Notes under the pieces: model-generated | Databases searched by the model: none | Told to the model about the DNA's origin: nothing | Seen by the model: the letters and a program-made list of their open reading frames with translations, nothing else | Part shown: one piece after another, positions 45,076-57,615 of the stretch | Layout: each line of letters starts with the position of its first letter | Position numbering within the stretch: position 1 is the first letter of the stretch | Source of the DNA: Porpolomopsis calyptriformis | Lineage: Eukaryota; Basidiomycota; Agaricomycetes; Agaricales; Hygrophoraceae | Length of the DNA stretch: 64,000 nt | Direction of reading: 5' to 3' | Assembly (NCBI GenBank): GCA_951640195.1 | Contig: OX621175.1 | Coordinates: forward strand, 1,228,470 to 1,292,469 | Program-made: the position numbers and the translations under genes

Positions 45076-46440
45076 ATGACTGACAATACTGAAGTTTGCA
45101 GGGGACACACAGTGGATGGAGGCTGTTGTGATTGTGAGGAGTTTTCACCCCAAGAAGACCTGGCAAAAGGGTTGACATGTGCCGAGTGTGGACACAGTCG
45201 CAGCAAACATCCTAAGACTACTCAGGCCAATGCTATGTTGACCACCCTGAAGGATCCACCTCAAAAAAGCAGTGTAATGAAGTTATTTCAAGACATCACT
45301 TCAAAAAGGCCTATCCCCACTCCCTTTGCGCAAGCAAGAACAGAGATGCTCCAGGGTTTTACCTCTGGGAAGTTGGGATGTACAGGGAAATTGTCTCACA
45401 AGGCAAAAATAACAGTAAGTTCTCACTTATATAACTGTGCAAGTATTGACTCAGATTTACATCCAATAGGTTGAATACAAAGTTGCATCTGTTGTTGTGA
45501 TTATTGATGGATTCACTATACTTTCGTCAATTTTGATTAGTATTAAAGGCTAATAATCTTCTTTTCAGATGGATGGAAAATTGGTCAATAGCAAGCCTCC
45601 TTCACGTATGATGATTGCTACTTTAGAGCAACTGGGTTGTGCCATATGCAACACTGACGGCATCACATTCAATGTGGACTGGGACCATCAGCAAGTTCAG
45701 GCATGGCTTGATCGCCTTTTCCCTCATCTTTTTGGATATATTCATGCATCCTACATTTTATGTCAATCATCTCCAACCCCCCCCCACTTATAGGTACTTC
45801 TTAGCAAGGAGTGTGCGCAGCTGTCTGTAGTACCAACTACATATCCAATAGGTAAGGACTTGCTACATTACAAAGGAAGGGACAAGTGCAGGATTGCCAA
45901 TTCCCACATCTACATTGGCAAGTCCATTTTTTATTGTGAGTTTGATACTTTCTGATCAATATTCAGCTCTTCGAGATGCTATTCCCACCAAAATATACAA
46001 CAACTGGGAACCTGACAGCATACTCAATAGTTCCGGAGACAAGGCCTCTGAATTTAATCGTAAGATAAATATAAGTTGATTGTTTACATTCCGACTCATT
46101 CCCATCTAGCCCAGCAAGCTTCAACCTCCAAGAAGCGTGCCCACAAACCCTCTTCAGAGTTGGATATTGAGCTCAAATACCAGGCTGGCTCGTATAAACG
46201 GAAGAATAGACAGCTTTGCTCCAGTTGTAAGTTTTCTTGTATCTTGCACGAAAGTCTCTTTACCATCACAACCTCCTTGGACTTAGCTCACTGACAGGTC
46301 ACTGCGATGACAGTAGCAAAGGCCTTAACCTCTGTGTCCCGACCAGCACAAATTGTCAGGCCCGCTGAGCAAGACTTGTGGGGAAGAGAATGGAATCCTG
46401 CCACCTTTGTCAACCCATGGTTGAATAGGTATGATATCAA
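45076..46440 (+). pseudogene. Unrecognised multi-exon gene, Cys-rich N-terminus
   Basis: Starts MTDNTEVCRGHTVDGGCCDC, continuing with CxxCGHSRSKH, a likely zinc-binding cluster. Exon-like open pieces follow at about 45570, 45795, 45966, 46110 and 46300 (WGREWNPATFVNPWLNR), separated by GTAAGT-type introns and several stops. No homology is recognised. Its place next to the integrase relic and the Cys cluster suggest a transposon-associated gene, but this is a guess. Confidence 0.4.
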
Positions 46441-47165
46441 CACCATTGTGAATTGATCTCACTGTGCTTCAGCATCACCTATTCAGTTTTTGATTGTTCA
46501 TTCTCGCTATTCACTCGTCACGCACATTCACTCATTCCGCACATTCACTCGTTCCACACATGCTTCCCTTGTATCTATAGTTATTTCTTACTCTTGATCG
46601 CTCACTTCTTATTTATGTCTCATTTAATTGTTGTTGCTGTCCTAGGACTAGGTAACTTACAATCAATCCCTAATGTTGCCTTTGTTTAATGGGTAAACAA
46701 GTGATCTCAAAAGCATTGACAAGCCAAGCTGAGTTCAAAGTGTTGCATGTTATCACCCACCACCCCATCCTCTATGATACACTCATCTCCTTGCTATGTC
46801 TACCTCTAGCCTTCCTGTTACTAGCCCTACAAGGCACCCAACTCTTTGGGATCCTGAAGGCACCTATGTCTTTTGTGTTCATCTCTTTTTTTTTTGCCAA
46901 CATCTGATACAGTTTCATTGATGCCATTCACAGATACAAAACACTCTTTGTCATGAAATTGGTGTTCACTCTCTTAAAAAATCCTCTCTTTTCATTGTCT
47001 TTTCCTGTTTTCATGTCCTTTTTCTCTTTAGAAGGGGCTGTCTTTATTGACAGCAGAGGTTGTTTGTACAAGAGGGGGAAGTCCTGTTATAAACCGGTTG
47101 TTCAGAATGCGTTTTACTTTGGGTGTTCTGTCCCAAGAGATATAGGGTATGGTTCCAAGTCCTTG
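46441..47165. other. AT-rich region, no supported gene
   Basis: Pyrimidine-rich, with short frames only. A trace reading EGAVFIDSRGCLYKRG lies at about 47034-47170 directly before the LTR and was not identified. Confidence 0.4.
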
Positions 47166-47484
47166 TTATGAGTAGCTAACGAGGAATCAGACTTAAGGTC
47201 TGATACGTACAGAAGTACCCTTTATATACTGACTACTTATCTGTGTGAGTCAGTGCGACATAACATGAGGTAGAGATAAGAATGAGTCATTATGATCGAT
47301 GACAAATCATAAAGGGGTTGAAACAAGAATGGAAATGAAAGGTGTCCGCATATAGGTAGAGTAGTGGGGAATCCCAGAGGAAGGCAATGGGGAATCCCAA
47401 CGACAAATGTGGGGAATCCCAAGATAAGAGATAGGTTTACATGTGATTAGATAAAGAAAAGAAAAGAAAATTCCAACCGTGACA
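47166..47484 (-). repeat. Solo or partial copia-like LTR
   Basis: In minus sense it begins TGTCACGGTTGGAATTTTC and ends CATAACA. It shares its start, the phrases ttgggattcccca and gtcagtatataaa, and its end with the LTR at 60946-61589, but is about half as long. No partner LTR was found nearby. Confidence 0.6.
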
Positions 47485-47510
47485 AGTCCGTGTCCGACTA
47501 GTTATCTAAA

Positions 47511-48351
47511 CTAGTCCACTTTGGCAATCTCCTGCACCATACTATCTCTCAAAAACTCTACGAAACTAGAAACCACTTGACCATCTAAAGCAGCCAATTT
47601 ATTACCCCAGTAGATTGCCCTGTTAGTGTCACCACTGGAGGCCTGCAATTCTGCAGCCTTCCCCTCAACAAAACTCATCGCTATCTTTCTCGCCTCCTCA
47701 CCCAACCAATCATTGGTAGGACTCCATAACAAACTGGGAGGAACTTCTTCCTCCTCAATCTTGATGTTGACATTAGTCAATGATAACAAATCTTCTACTA
47801 AGAAATAAGGGGTTAACAAAAATGAAGAGGGCAAGAGAATTGATGGCTTACCACTAGATAAAACACTCATTGGACCAGGGGTCCAAGGACAAAAAGGGGG
47901 ACTGGCAGCCCAGTCAACTGCCTCCTTCTTGACGGAAGGAAGAGATTCAGCCCACTTGTCGGACCCCCAATTAACCTGCTCCTCCAAAGGGAGCTGGGAA
48001 GAAGGGGGAGGGGGGTCATCATCCCAAGCTAAAAATAGGAAGAGCCTATTATCAACAAACACAGACTAATAATGACAAAACAAGACACATACCAAGCGGA
48101 TCCTCCATCAAGCCACAAACATGCTGGATTGGCCAGCGAATGTATGGACACTTCCTGACCTTGTGCTTGCTACCGCAAGTGAAGCAGGAGAAGGAAGACC
48201 AGCAGAGGTCGGCGTCGGAAGGAATGCGCTGGAGGTAGTAATGAAACAAATCGCAATCGAGAAAGACAGGAGCAGTGCGGTGCACCACTCCAGACTGCTT
48301 GAAGAATTGGACGTAGTGGCCTTGGTGGGAGGGAGTCATGATGGTTGACAA
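47511..48351 (-). CDS. Hypothetical protein with CxxC-type cluster
   Basis: From ATG 48351: VHRTAPVFLDCDLFHYYLQ, then a Cys/His cluster (FTCGSKHKVRKCPYIRWPIQHVCG), a Pro/acidic part (WDDDPPPP) and a C-terminal helix (ARKIAMSFVEGKAAELQ). Likely introns start GTATGT (about 48094) and GTAAGC (about 47852). Both keep the frame, and the second intron can also be read through. It ends 27 bp from the LTR, which suggests a retroelement link. It is divergent to the BTB gene with a 478-bp spacer. I do not recognise the family. Confidence 0.5.
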
Positions 48352-48829
48352 GGATTGAACTGAAGCATAGGGATATAACCCACACCTTTTATATGCCCAG
48401 ACACAAAGGGAGGACCAAAAGGAGGTTCCTCAGGCAAAGAAGAGAAACCCGATACGCCAGACAAGAGATAGAAACAACGGCGATCTCATGACTAGAAGAA
48501 CAATAGAAACCAGTCATGAGACAACACAGCCCCATGCTGCGGAAGGCTATGTCCAATAGAACTGAGTCATCAGAAGCACACAGCCTACTGCAGTATGACT
48601 AGGAACAATGGCAAACCTTAATTGGAGGCTGTGAACAATAGAAAATAGGGTGACTGTGGAGGCTGACTCATAATGACTCCTATTTTAGAAATACTATATA
48701 AACCCTGAGGGTGAAATGGATCATCACTTCGTCCTCCTGTGAGATTACTTGTAGTAGCATGAATGCAATCAGAATCATCAGACTTCTTTCCCATCAGACC
48801 AAGGAAAGAGAAACATAAACTCGAAACTA
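48352..48829. other. Divergent promoter region
   Basis: Between two diverging genes. A TATA-like tatataaa (about 48703) with nearby tgactc words precedes the BTB gene. No other feature. Confidence 0.45.
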
Positions 48830-49907
48830 TTGAACCAACTGTTCATGCCTATATTCCCTAAACTCTCAGCAGAGGCAAGGAATGGATTTAACCCACAACA
48901 GAACTTCTTTGTAGAAGTCAAACTCCATTCGGAAGGAATCATTACCCTTTACGAAGACGTTCCTGTCAGAACCTTTTTCTACATCCTTCTAGACTTATTA
49001 AGCTCCAAGGCCTGCCTTGTGATTGACAAAAAGACTTGCAACTACAGTTGTGACACTCTCTATATGCTGGATTCAAAAACACTATCATGGGTATCAGGAA
49101 TGTTTGCCGACATGTTCTCCATGCCCCAGAACTTGACCCTGTGTGAAGAGGGGACTGAAGCTCAACCTATTCTGATTCACAATGTTTCAGAGCCAGAGTT
49201 CGACATATTTGTTTCACAAGCATATGGAAAGTAAGTTGCCTTGTGTACCTGATAACCTACAAGTTCTCATTATGCATAGATTCCTTCAGCCACCTTTTGA
49301 GAATAATACTCTTATTAGGCTCCTTCACCTGAGCTGATTTTTTATGGCTGAATTAACTAAAAACTTTGCGATCCACAACATCAACAACTGCAAATGGCAT
49401 TTCCATCCTGCACAACTTATCCAACTCTGCTTTGAATTCAACATAATAATGTTCTTTGAGTCGGCATTCTCAAGACTAGTTAACATCCCATTCCACCAGC
49501 TGATGACGGAGCACTGAAGCATGATCACACCAAGTGTATTTTATGCTTTGGCAGAAGTGAAGGAATCACTTGCCATACACAAATGTATTGTTGCTGCCGA
49601 ACCACCACCCATCATAACCCATGCACCCGATTGCCCCAACCCCCAGCACTGTAGTGATGATTGGTATGCAGTCTAGTGGAATGGGATAGCCAGATTCATT
49701 CTTGATGGATGAAACCCTTTGACCTATGATGAAGCCCTCAAGCGATTTGAGAGATTGGAATTTGGTGAGATGGGTCATAGCTGTAAAAAGGATATGCTCA
49801 CCTTGGTGAAGGAGGGCATCGGTTTCAGGCATGCAAACCGTGCTGTGGAGATGGCTGGAGCCCAACTGGTAGCAAGCCTTATGCCCCCAAACGTCAGCTT
49901 GTTGTAG
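48830..49907 (+). pseudogene. BTB/POZ-domain protein with in-frame stops
   Basis: N-terminal BTB-like fold (DTLYMLDSKTLSWVSGMFADMFSMPQ; EPEFDIFVSQAYGK). An intron at 49230-49279 (GTAAGT to GCATAG) leads into FLQPPFENN. Then comes a fungal BTB C-terminal region (ALAEVKESLAIHK, AEPPPIITHAPDCPNPQHC, WNGIARFILDG, PLTYDEALKRFERLEFGEM). Three TGA codons interrupt it (near 49334, 49516 and 49708). The last two sit where family members have Arg, consistent with CGA to TGA. Mushroom BTB proteins of this type are numerous and of unknown role. Assignment is from motif memory. Confidence 0.6.
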
Positions 49908-50081
49908 CTTTTGGCTATCTTTCAAGCTCTCGTAACATGTATATATTCATTTGTCTTATTGCAATCCAGTATACCATTCTGACAGACTAACTAGACAATC
50001 TATAGTCGGATACAGATACAATGGTAAAAGAGATCAGGTAGAAAGACAATGGATAATGAAACTCTGAAGATGAAACTTGTG

Positions 50082-50474
50082 TTACGAACCAGAGTCCTGC
50101 ATGTCCAAGGTCCATGGGGTTAGATTATCCCTTAACAATTGAGAGTCAGTCCTTGTCTCCACTGATGGTGCGTCAAGCTCATTGTCAAAGGCTTGTTTTG
50201 CAAAGTAGCATGCACGGTCAGGACTGTTGAGAATTTCATAGAAGAAGATGGAGAAGTTAAGCACCAGACCAAGATGGATAGGATGTGTAGGAGGCAGTTC
50301 TGCGATGGGGACAGCTGCGGCCTTGTAAGCCTCAAGGGACTTATCAGCGCTATCCTTCCATTTATCGCCAGTAGCAAACTCAGTGAGGTAGCGATGATAT
50401 CCTGATGAGAAGTCAGAGAAATGCTCAGGAAGGATGGATATAAAAACTTGCGCTTGGCCAAGGTATCGAGGCAT
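50082..50474 (-). pseudogene. 14-3-3 protein fragment
   Basis: One open piece covers helices of a 14-3-3 protein: [67 protein letters not shown]. The N-terminal part is absent and the segment between helices H and I is shortened. No introns remain within it, so a processed or internally duplicated fragment is possible. 14-3-3 proteins bind phosphoserine peptides; this fragment should not fold. Confidence 0.85.
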
Positions 50475-50595
50475 AAGGCACCAGAGGGAAGGGTGGTACT
50501 ATGTGTCCCAAAAGGGATGTTCAGATGACACGCGCGGGAAAAATTAACTACACAATTGTACAAATAATAAAGCGACACAGGTAACATCATACAAG
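50475..50595. repeat. Repeat B next to the 14-3-3 fragment
   Basis: Its reverse complement (gatgttacctgtgtcgcttt...gggacacat) recurs at about 42900-43000. It therefore belongs to a dispersed repeat. Confidence 0.65.
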
Positions 50596-53500
50596 CAGGG
50601 ATGTCATGACTGCAGTTAGACTGAGTCATGCACTGACTTGAGTCACACTGATGAAAATAGTCTGACTAGTCAAGGGTTTGTGAGAAATTTACCTAAAAAG
50701 GCAGGTCACCTTGCGCAGAGGAGATTCCGCTCTGCACTACTTGTCGGTTTGGAGATTTTGCAGCACATTCTGCTTTGCAACATCAGCAGAATGGATGTGG
50801 GAAAGATTTCACTGGAAAATCCCAAGTGAGAGAGCTGTAGTAATACACAAAAATCAAGCCAACATACTACTTGCCATTAAGACATCTGCACTAGTCTCAC
50901 CTGTGCTTTCCTCACCCAAGCACAAAATCTCATGAGCTTCTATCTCCTTTTCCAAGTTCCTAATACCTCCCTGCCAAAAAAAGTCCATCCCAGTTGAAGG
51001 CGACATCTTGTCAGATGGGTATATGAATAGTAGTTTTAGAGGGATTGCTGTCTTGGTGGATCATTGTGGTGGAGTTGCGGTGGGTAATGCAGCCTGAATG
51101 GCATGCAATGGGAGCCAGATTCTAAGAGGGGGTAAGAGGGGAGGGTGCTCATTGTCATCAGTATCTGAGTCACTGTCTGGGTCGGTAGCAGCATCTTTGA
51201 TAAGTTGCACTGCAAGCTGATTGAAGTCGAGAATGTCTTCGAATTCATCTGTATCAAAATCAGCAGAGCTTGTCTCACCGCTGCTGCCTGTAGGTACTTC
51301 AAAATTCCATTGCCCATGAGAGTGGACTAAGCTGGCTTCGATATATGCGCATTTGATATCCATGCCAACAATAGTAGTCTTGTGGACCTTATCCACACTG
51401 AGCTTGCTGCGAATGGCTGTATGGATGAGTCCCATATGGCTAAAGGCTTGTTCACAGCCTGCTGAATTGGGAATAACACTGAGGATGTGCAATGCCAGTT
51501 TGACAAGACGATTGCGACCCTGTTCTTCATGAGTGTCAATACCCTCCCACACCTCAATAGGATCCACCTCATGAGCCTGCAACAGTGTATTGATAATAGA
51601 TATATATGTATACTGCAAAGACACACCTTCTCTTTTGCCATTACCTTCCATTCATCCAGAGCCATAAACTTAGGACGAAATTCTGCGCACTCATTATAGT
51701 AATCCATAAAAGCAGACTGGAAGGTTGGATCAGCTGCCTCCTTGAAGATTCAAAGGTGAAGGGACTTGAGCATGTTACATAAACCAATCAGTGTAAGTGT
51801 TGGATTTGCTCGCGAAAGACATTGTCTATGAAGAAACAGGTTTAGAAGGACTGCCGCAATAAAAGGGTCTTGATCTGCAGCAGCCCAGCATTTCTCGAGA
51901 CTCTTTAGAACCCTTTCCTAGATGTTAGCATCAAGGTCAGGGTCTGAATAAATGCGATAGAGGTTCCCAAGTGTCATGAGAACATGGTCAAGGTGGGTAT
52001 TTGATCCTTGCGTGATATTTGCGGCAACTGCGAGGGGTTGGAGATAGCTACAAGTTCTTCAAGGCGATAAGCATTTGTATATAATATATATCATTACTCA
52101 CTTTTTCACCCATTTCCAGAATTGCGGGTCCTCAACAATAGCTTGGATTTCACAAGCGTGCTGCTGCACATCAGCCTTTGGGCCAGCACACTTAATCATT
52201 TGCTGACTATACTTCATCCAGCTTGCTTTCATCAGCACTTCAACTTCAAGAAGCTGGGCAAGTGAGAGGTAGTGTGCCATCCACTGACTAATAACAGGAA
52301 GGATAAGGGATAGAATCTTATTGAAGGTTTGTTACTGTTCTCGGCAAAAAAGCCCTAAAGTGCGGCTATAGTTATTCATCCACTTGACAACCAGTAGTGC
52401 TTTCGGTACACATGTGAGGAAATCAACTCCAAGACGTAGATAGTCACTGACAATTAGGTTGATTTGATGTGCCCAGCAAACAGTGATGATAAGCCATGGC
52501 ATCAATGCAAGTAAAAGCCTTCGCATTTTGCATGCATCACCACCATTATCAGAGCAGAGGGCAACTATTTTGAAATTGAATGTGTCCTGGCACCATTGAA
52601 TATCTTCGGTAACTAGCTTTAACAGGGCTTCGCCACTTTTAGCATTGGCAGAAACATTGTGAGTACGCATCAAGTAAGGCTATGAGATTAAATTAGTATT
52701 TAAGGGAATAAGGCTACATTTTCACTCACCTCTGAGGCAACTGAAACCATTGAGGCTACAATGGACTGTTTCGCTCGGTTCTTCCAACCATCTGTTGTAA
52801 AAGTAGCTAACCTCCCCTGTAACTTCACCCTTAATCATTCCTCAACTTTGGCAGCCTCCTAGTCAAGAATTGGACCAGATAACATTTGCCGATCTAGAAC
52901 AACACCACCTGGAATCCATTTCTGGACAAACAAGCGCATCTGTGGGTTATTTGCAGAGTTCCATGGAGCCCGAATTGCAATCAAAATCTTGCATAGGTCC
53001 TCCCCAAACTCTAGCTGCTTAGCGGCAGTCCATGATAGTTTATTACTAGAAAGGGGTGAGTCTTCATAAACACTTGATGTTCGCTTACGTTTAAAAGCTG
53101 GTTCAAGATTCATTGGCAGTAGGAGAGGGCTCCTGAGGGGTGATGGAGCTACAGAGATGGGTGGCCCAGTTGAAATAGTCAAAGGAAGCCATGGTAAGTG
53201 AGACCAGCTAATTGAACGCTGAAGGGAATTAAGCGGCATATATTCATTAGCAGCAGCTTCAGCCCTGGCAGCTTGGGCATGAGCTTGAGTAGCAGGGTCA
53301 ACATAGGCACATTTGCAAAGGTGCGGCACCATGTTTTGTTTTGGTTTTCCAGCTATAGGTTGGCAGTTGATTCGTGCTAGCTGATTGCGTGAGATTAAGT
53401 GTACCAAATTGCAGATACATACCTTGTTCATCTAGCTCTGCAGGTGTTTGACCTTGGGTCAGGCCAGCTATTGCAACAGCAACAGTGTTGGCACTTTGAA

Positions 53501-53820
53501 GCATCTATCATTAGTATGCCAAGCATTGAATACACCACGCATTCTTATTTGAGTTGTTGTTTTGATAGAGGGATCCATCTGTGAAGAAATGCTCCCATGA
53601 CTAGTGGCTCATAGCTGGGGAAAATGATGAGAAAACTCCACCATTGTGACTGATATATATTCAACGTGCATGAGTAGAATGCATGGGTGAAGTCATGTTT
53701 CAGTCATGCATAGCTTTCTTCCAAAAAAGGCTCATTGACTATTGACTAGTTAGTCAAGTTTGCATGACTATCCTGACTTGACTAGTCTGACCCGGGGTCA
53801 GGCTGACTTGTACATCACTG
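50596..53820 (-). mobile_element. hAT-family DNA transposon, decayed
   Basis: Candidate ends are CAGGGATGTCATGACT at 50596 and, inverted, CAGTGATGTACAAGTC ending at 53820. The first 8 bases equal the Ac-type hAT terminus. Sub-terminal tgactagtca words occur at both ends. The 8-bp flanks (catacaag, tccctaag) match only in part, so the exact ends remain uncertain. It encloses the transposase relic. Confidence 0.55.
51061..53440 (-). pseudogene. hAT transposase relic
   Basis: Read from right to left: a BED-finger-like remnant (HLCKCAYVDPATQA), a linker, a block RLFVQKWIPGG, the RNase-H-like catalytic part (FKIVALCSDNGGDACKMRRLL, ITVCWAHQINLIVSDY) and the C-terminal hAT dimerisation motif (LALHILSVIPNSAGCEQAFSHMG). 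An acidic tail follows (about 51120-51260). Frameshifts and stops separate the parts (for example near 51905, 52330 and 52860). Confidence 0.75.
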
Positions 53821-53879
53821 TCCCTAAGCACGCAAACCAAATTCCAACAAGCATCGGCGATGGTTCAAAATTAAATGCT

Positions 53880-54215
53880 CACTTATTATTTTTTTCATTC
53901 CCTTCTCTTGTCAATATTAGCTTGAAACGAAATAAGATTTCTTCTCAACAATCCCACTGGTGTTCTACATCCCCAAAGCATGCGAACCAAATTCCAACAA
54001 GCATCAGCAATGGTGCAAGGGCTTGGGGCAATATTTTTTACAGTAACTGCCCAAGTTTATCGTCAACGATATGGTTGGCTAGGTTTTCAAGTTGAGCTAA
54101 TGTTGAGTATTCTGGTGCCGTGAACTGTGAAAAGCGTGGAGTGGAACAGACACTTTATCCATCGCCATGGTGGTGTGATGAGGCAACTTCCCAACAAAGG
54201 CAAAAAAAAAACTAA
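53880..54215. repeat. Dispersed repeat A, copy 2
   Basis: Same orientation as 41480-41800. A partial third unit precedes it at about 53820-53880 (caaaccaaattccaacaagcatcgg). It abuts the right end of the hAT element. Confidence 0.75.
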
Positions 54216-55005
54216 CCTCTGAGCCAGTAGATCTAATCATCAGCAAATTCACATGCCCTTTTTTGAGCCCTTTTTCCCCTTGTATGAGGGCAAAAAGGGT
54301 AAAACCTGAGAAGTAGATCCAGGTTTTAAAAGACCAGTCCACTTACTCATAAAACTATATTTTCCTCATGTCAAGAGGATTCCTCTTTTAAAATGTCTTC
54401 AAGTAGATAAAAGTAGAAATATGTGTTGCCCCCTTTTATAAGGGAGGTAACGTAAAAAAAGCTATAAAACGTTAGAAATGTTAGCAAGTTCAACAAGGGG
54501 TTTCACATTTTTCAAGTTGAGTGCATGTACTTGGAAAATGATCTCTACCTTTTGAAACCACATTCACGTTTCATAAGTTTTTCATGGTGTTAAAAGGTAT
54601 GGGCCTTTTGTACATTTTTCATTGTTATTGCACCTTTTCTTTCTCCTTTTATTCACATGAAAATAAGCAGCACAAAAACATTTATTTCAGTAATAGGAAA
54701 ATAGAAATCAGAAACGAAAAACGGTGCCAGGCACATGCCAGTAGAGAAGGGACACAGAAGTAAATGAAATCAAAAAGGGGGGGGGATGCAGCAGTAAAAA
54801 AAGGACACAATGGCGAAATGCGCAGGAAAGAAAGGGGGGGGGGCAGTGGAAAAAAAATAACAGTATCAGTGTTGGCAGTGATAGAAAATCTCGCAGTCGT
54901 GAACACAAGACGCAACAGCATCTTGACTAGATAGCTACTAGAAATGATAGGGAACAGCATGAATGTAAGCCCTATTAGTTGATCAATAAGGCAACGATAT
55001 ACCTG
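54216..55005. other. AT-rich low-complexity region, no gene
   Basis: Contains G runs of about nine at 54777 and 54835 and stretches of A/T. No frame with recognisable protein. Confidence 0.5.
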
Positions 55006-57143
55006 CTAGTCTATATCTGAGTAGATGCCAACATTTTCCTGCTCATCTTCTGTGTGGACACTATCATCTGAGCTGTTATTGCCAAGGTCCAGATCGCCAT
55101 CTTCAAGATCAAAGTCTGAGTCCAAGTCTACAATAATAGCTTGGATGTCAGCAACATCCACCTTCCTCTGCTTTGCATGTGTTGACGCAGCATCAAGTAT
55201 CTTCATCCATTGAAGATCCTTGAGTTTTGAGACAACCTTGACAAGAGTTGACGCTTTCTTGATGAGGGTGTCTTGTCCATCGATCCTTTCAACCTGGTCA
55301 CCCCAATTGGTCTTTGAAAAGTATCCAGCTTGACCAGGGGGGATCACTTTCTGCCCAGTCCTCCAGATGGACAATGCATGTATAATCTAGCAATCAAGAG
55401 AGTAGTTAGTGGTAGATGACTGCTAGAACCATGCAAGAATGCTTACTGCTTGGAGAGAAATGACGAGAGCACCAATGGGGTGATGAGAGGACTGGAATGT
55501 GAGGGGGACACTTGAGACCATGGAGATATGTGCCGCAAGTGTTGCAGCAATGAGGGGCAATTGAAATATACCCTAAATAGCCAGAGTATGGTACCATTTG
55601 AAGAAAATGAGGACTTACGACAGGCATTTGCCTGTCTTTGAACTCCTTGTAGTAGAAAGGGTAGCACTTATCACTCTTGCCTAGTAGCCATTTGATGCAT
55701 TCAGCGCAGTCAACCAGGGTGGGGAGTTCTCCAAGCATTGTGCCAACCAGAGATAGCGCCATGGTAGCAATCTTGTTCCGCCAATCAGTGACACAATTAT
55801 CAACCTCATCACATATTAGCCTAGATCTGTATATAGTTTTGAAATTACCATTACTCACTAGCTTTGGCACAATCCAATATGTATTACCATCAAGCTGACT
55901 TTGGATGAATGAATATGCAATCGACATATTTGCTTGGATATTGGGTTCTGTGACAGGTTCCCAAGGTCCTGTGATCCCAAGGTCCTGGCGTATGAGCGGG
56001 ATGAATATGGAACCAAAGTTATCCCAGAGGACCACAGGTAGGTCCTTCAGGGTGATATCATCCCATTTGACTTGATCATTTTGAATGTTGTGAGGACGTG
56101 AAATAATGCCCCTGGTCTTGATTGAACCAGGATTGAGCTTTGCAAGAGGTAGTACCTATAATAGCACTATGTCAGTAGTGAATGTAGCATGGTGAAATAC
56201 ATACCAGAATTTTTGGCCTCATAGTATTGGCTACTGGCATGAACTGGGTCACGTCATCTGACAATAGATCATCTTGATCGTCCTGGTTGGTGCTGAGATT
56301 GACTGGATCCAATCCCTTGTTGATGAGCAGACCAGCCACAGTGCTGGATTGGGTCGAGGTTGTAGATGCCAGACTGCCTCCAGCAGTAATGGGTCCATTG
56401 GATTTGGCTGGCGTGAGCTTCCAATTTGCTCGCAAACCACCTATTTTGGTGGTATGTCCCTTCTTGCAGACAGGTCTGTGGACAGCATGGCATTGAAAGG
56501 AATGGGTAAGTAAATGATTTGTTTCAACCATGAAGCATTTACTTACTTGTGGTCATTGGCAGTAGATGCCTTCCTCTTTTGAGTCAGAGCTTCTATTCCA
56601 TCAGATACCGGGTGTTTCCTCTGATTCTTATCACTTTTGTTTTCATGCAAATTCCCTCCACTTGCAACATTAGTTGGGTGAGTCTGAGTCGGTATCTTGC
56701 CTAGATCAGCTGCCAACACAAGATAGGTGAGTGCTATGCTCATCTTGAATGGCATTGGTTGACTTACCCATTTCTACATCGATGTGACCATTGTTTGCAG
56801 CCAGAGCAGCTTCGTTTGAGGGCTGAAGGACTAGCTTGCATCCAGAATGAGGACGCACAGCCTTTTTCACCTTGCTGACAGGAGGGTGATTAGCATTCTG
56901 GTCAGTCCTGTCATCCTCCTCTTGCATCTCGTTTTCTTTGCTGGCAAGAGCAAGGTGGGCGGCTTCAAGCTCTGCCACCTTTGTTTTTTTCACCTTTACC
57001 TTTGCAATTTTTTCAGTTGCAACTTGGGCTGATGTTTTGTGTGACTTCGGTAGGTCTGGTGCCCCAGGTTGTGTAGCGCAAGTAGGATGGAGAGTGTATT
57101 GTGTAGGCATCAGAGTGTTGGCAGTATCATTGGGGGAAGCCAT
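55006..57143 (-). CDS. Unrecognised multi-exon gene
   Basis: Reading from MASPNDTANTL (57143): a Lys-rich segment (VATEKIAKVKVKKTKVAEL), an acidic/Lys linker, RKHPVSDGIEALTQKRK, VCKKGHTTKIGGLRANWK, then a conserved-looking core (WDNFGSIFIPLIRQDLGITGPWEP; ADWRN-like TDWRNKIATMAL) and an acidic C-terminus (DLDSDFDLEDGDLDLGNN). Open pieces are joined by probable introns of about 50-70 nt (near 56550-56700, 56160-56210, 55580-55620 and 55385-55440). Gaps are too uncertain to model fully. It points away from the Plavaka gene with a spacer of about 470 bp. No family is recognised; a transposon-linked gene is possible. Confidence 0.45.
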
Positions 57144-57615
57144 TGAGGTGGAACAGAAGTTGAACTTGAAGCAGGTATGTTGCACCCTGGATACTTATAT
57201 TAGTGGGAGTATTGATATATTGCATTGCCAAGCTTGCTGTGCTAGCCTTATTGGCATGTCTGACTCAGTATATTTTGCTTCATTATTTCCCTCCGCTCCC
57301 TAACCTCTGCATGTTTCTAGCATAGAGGACCTCTCCCCTCTCTGCTCAGTACCTTCTGTGAGCTGTTCTACCATCTCAACATCCAGTATTGATTCTCAAG
57401 CAATTGTTCCCTCCCTTTTAGTTGTCAATGCTCATATTCATACACAGCATCTGCTAGCGATTTCACATTGTGAGTATCAAATTGCCATCATTAATCATCA
57501 TCCTTCGGCTCCTACCCCCCTATGCCAACATGGCATTTCTAAGTAGCTTCCTTGGTACCTTTGTATGGTTATTCAAATGTTCTAAAAATTTTTGAAGTTA
57601 CTTCTTGATCTGAAA

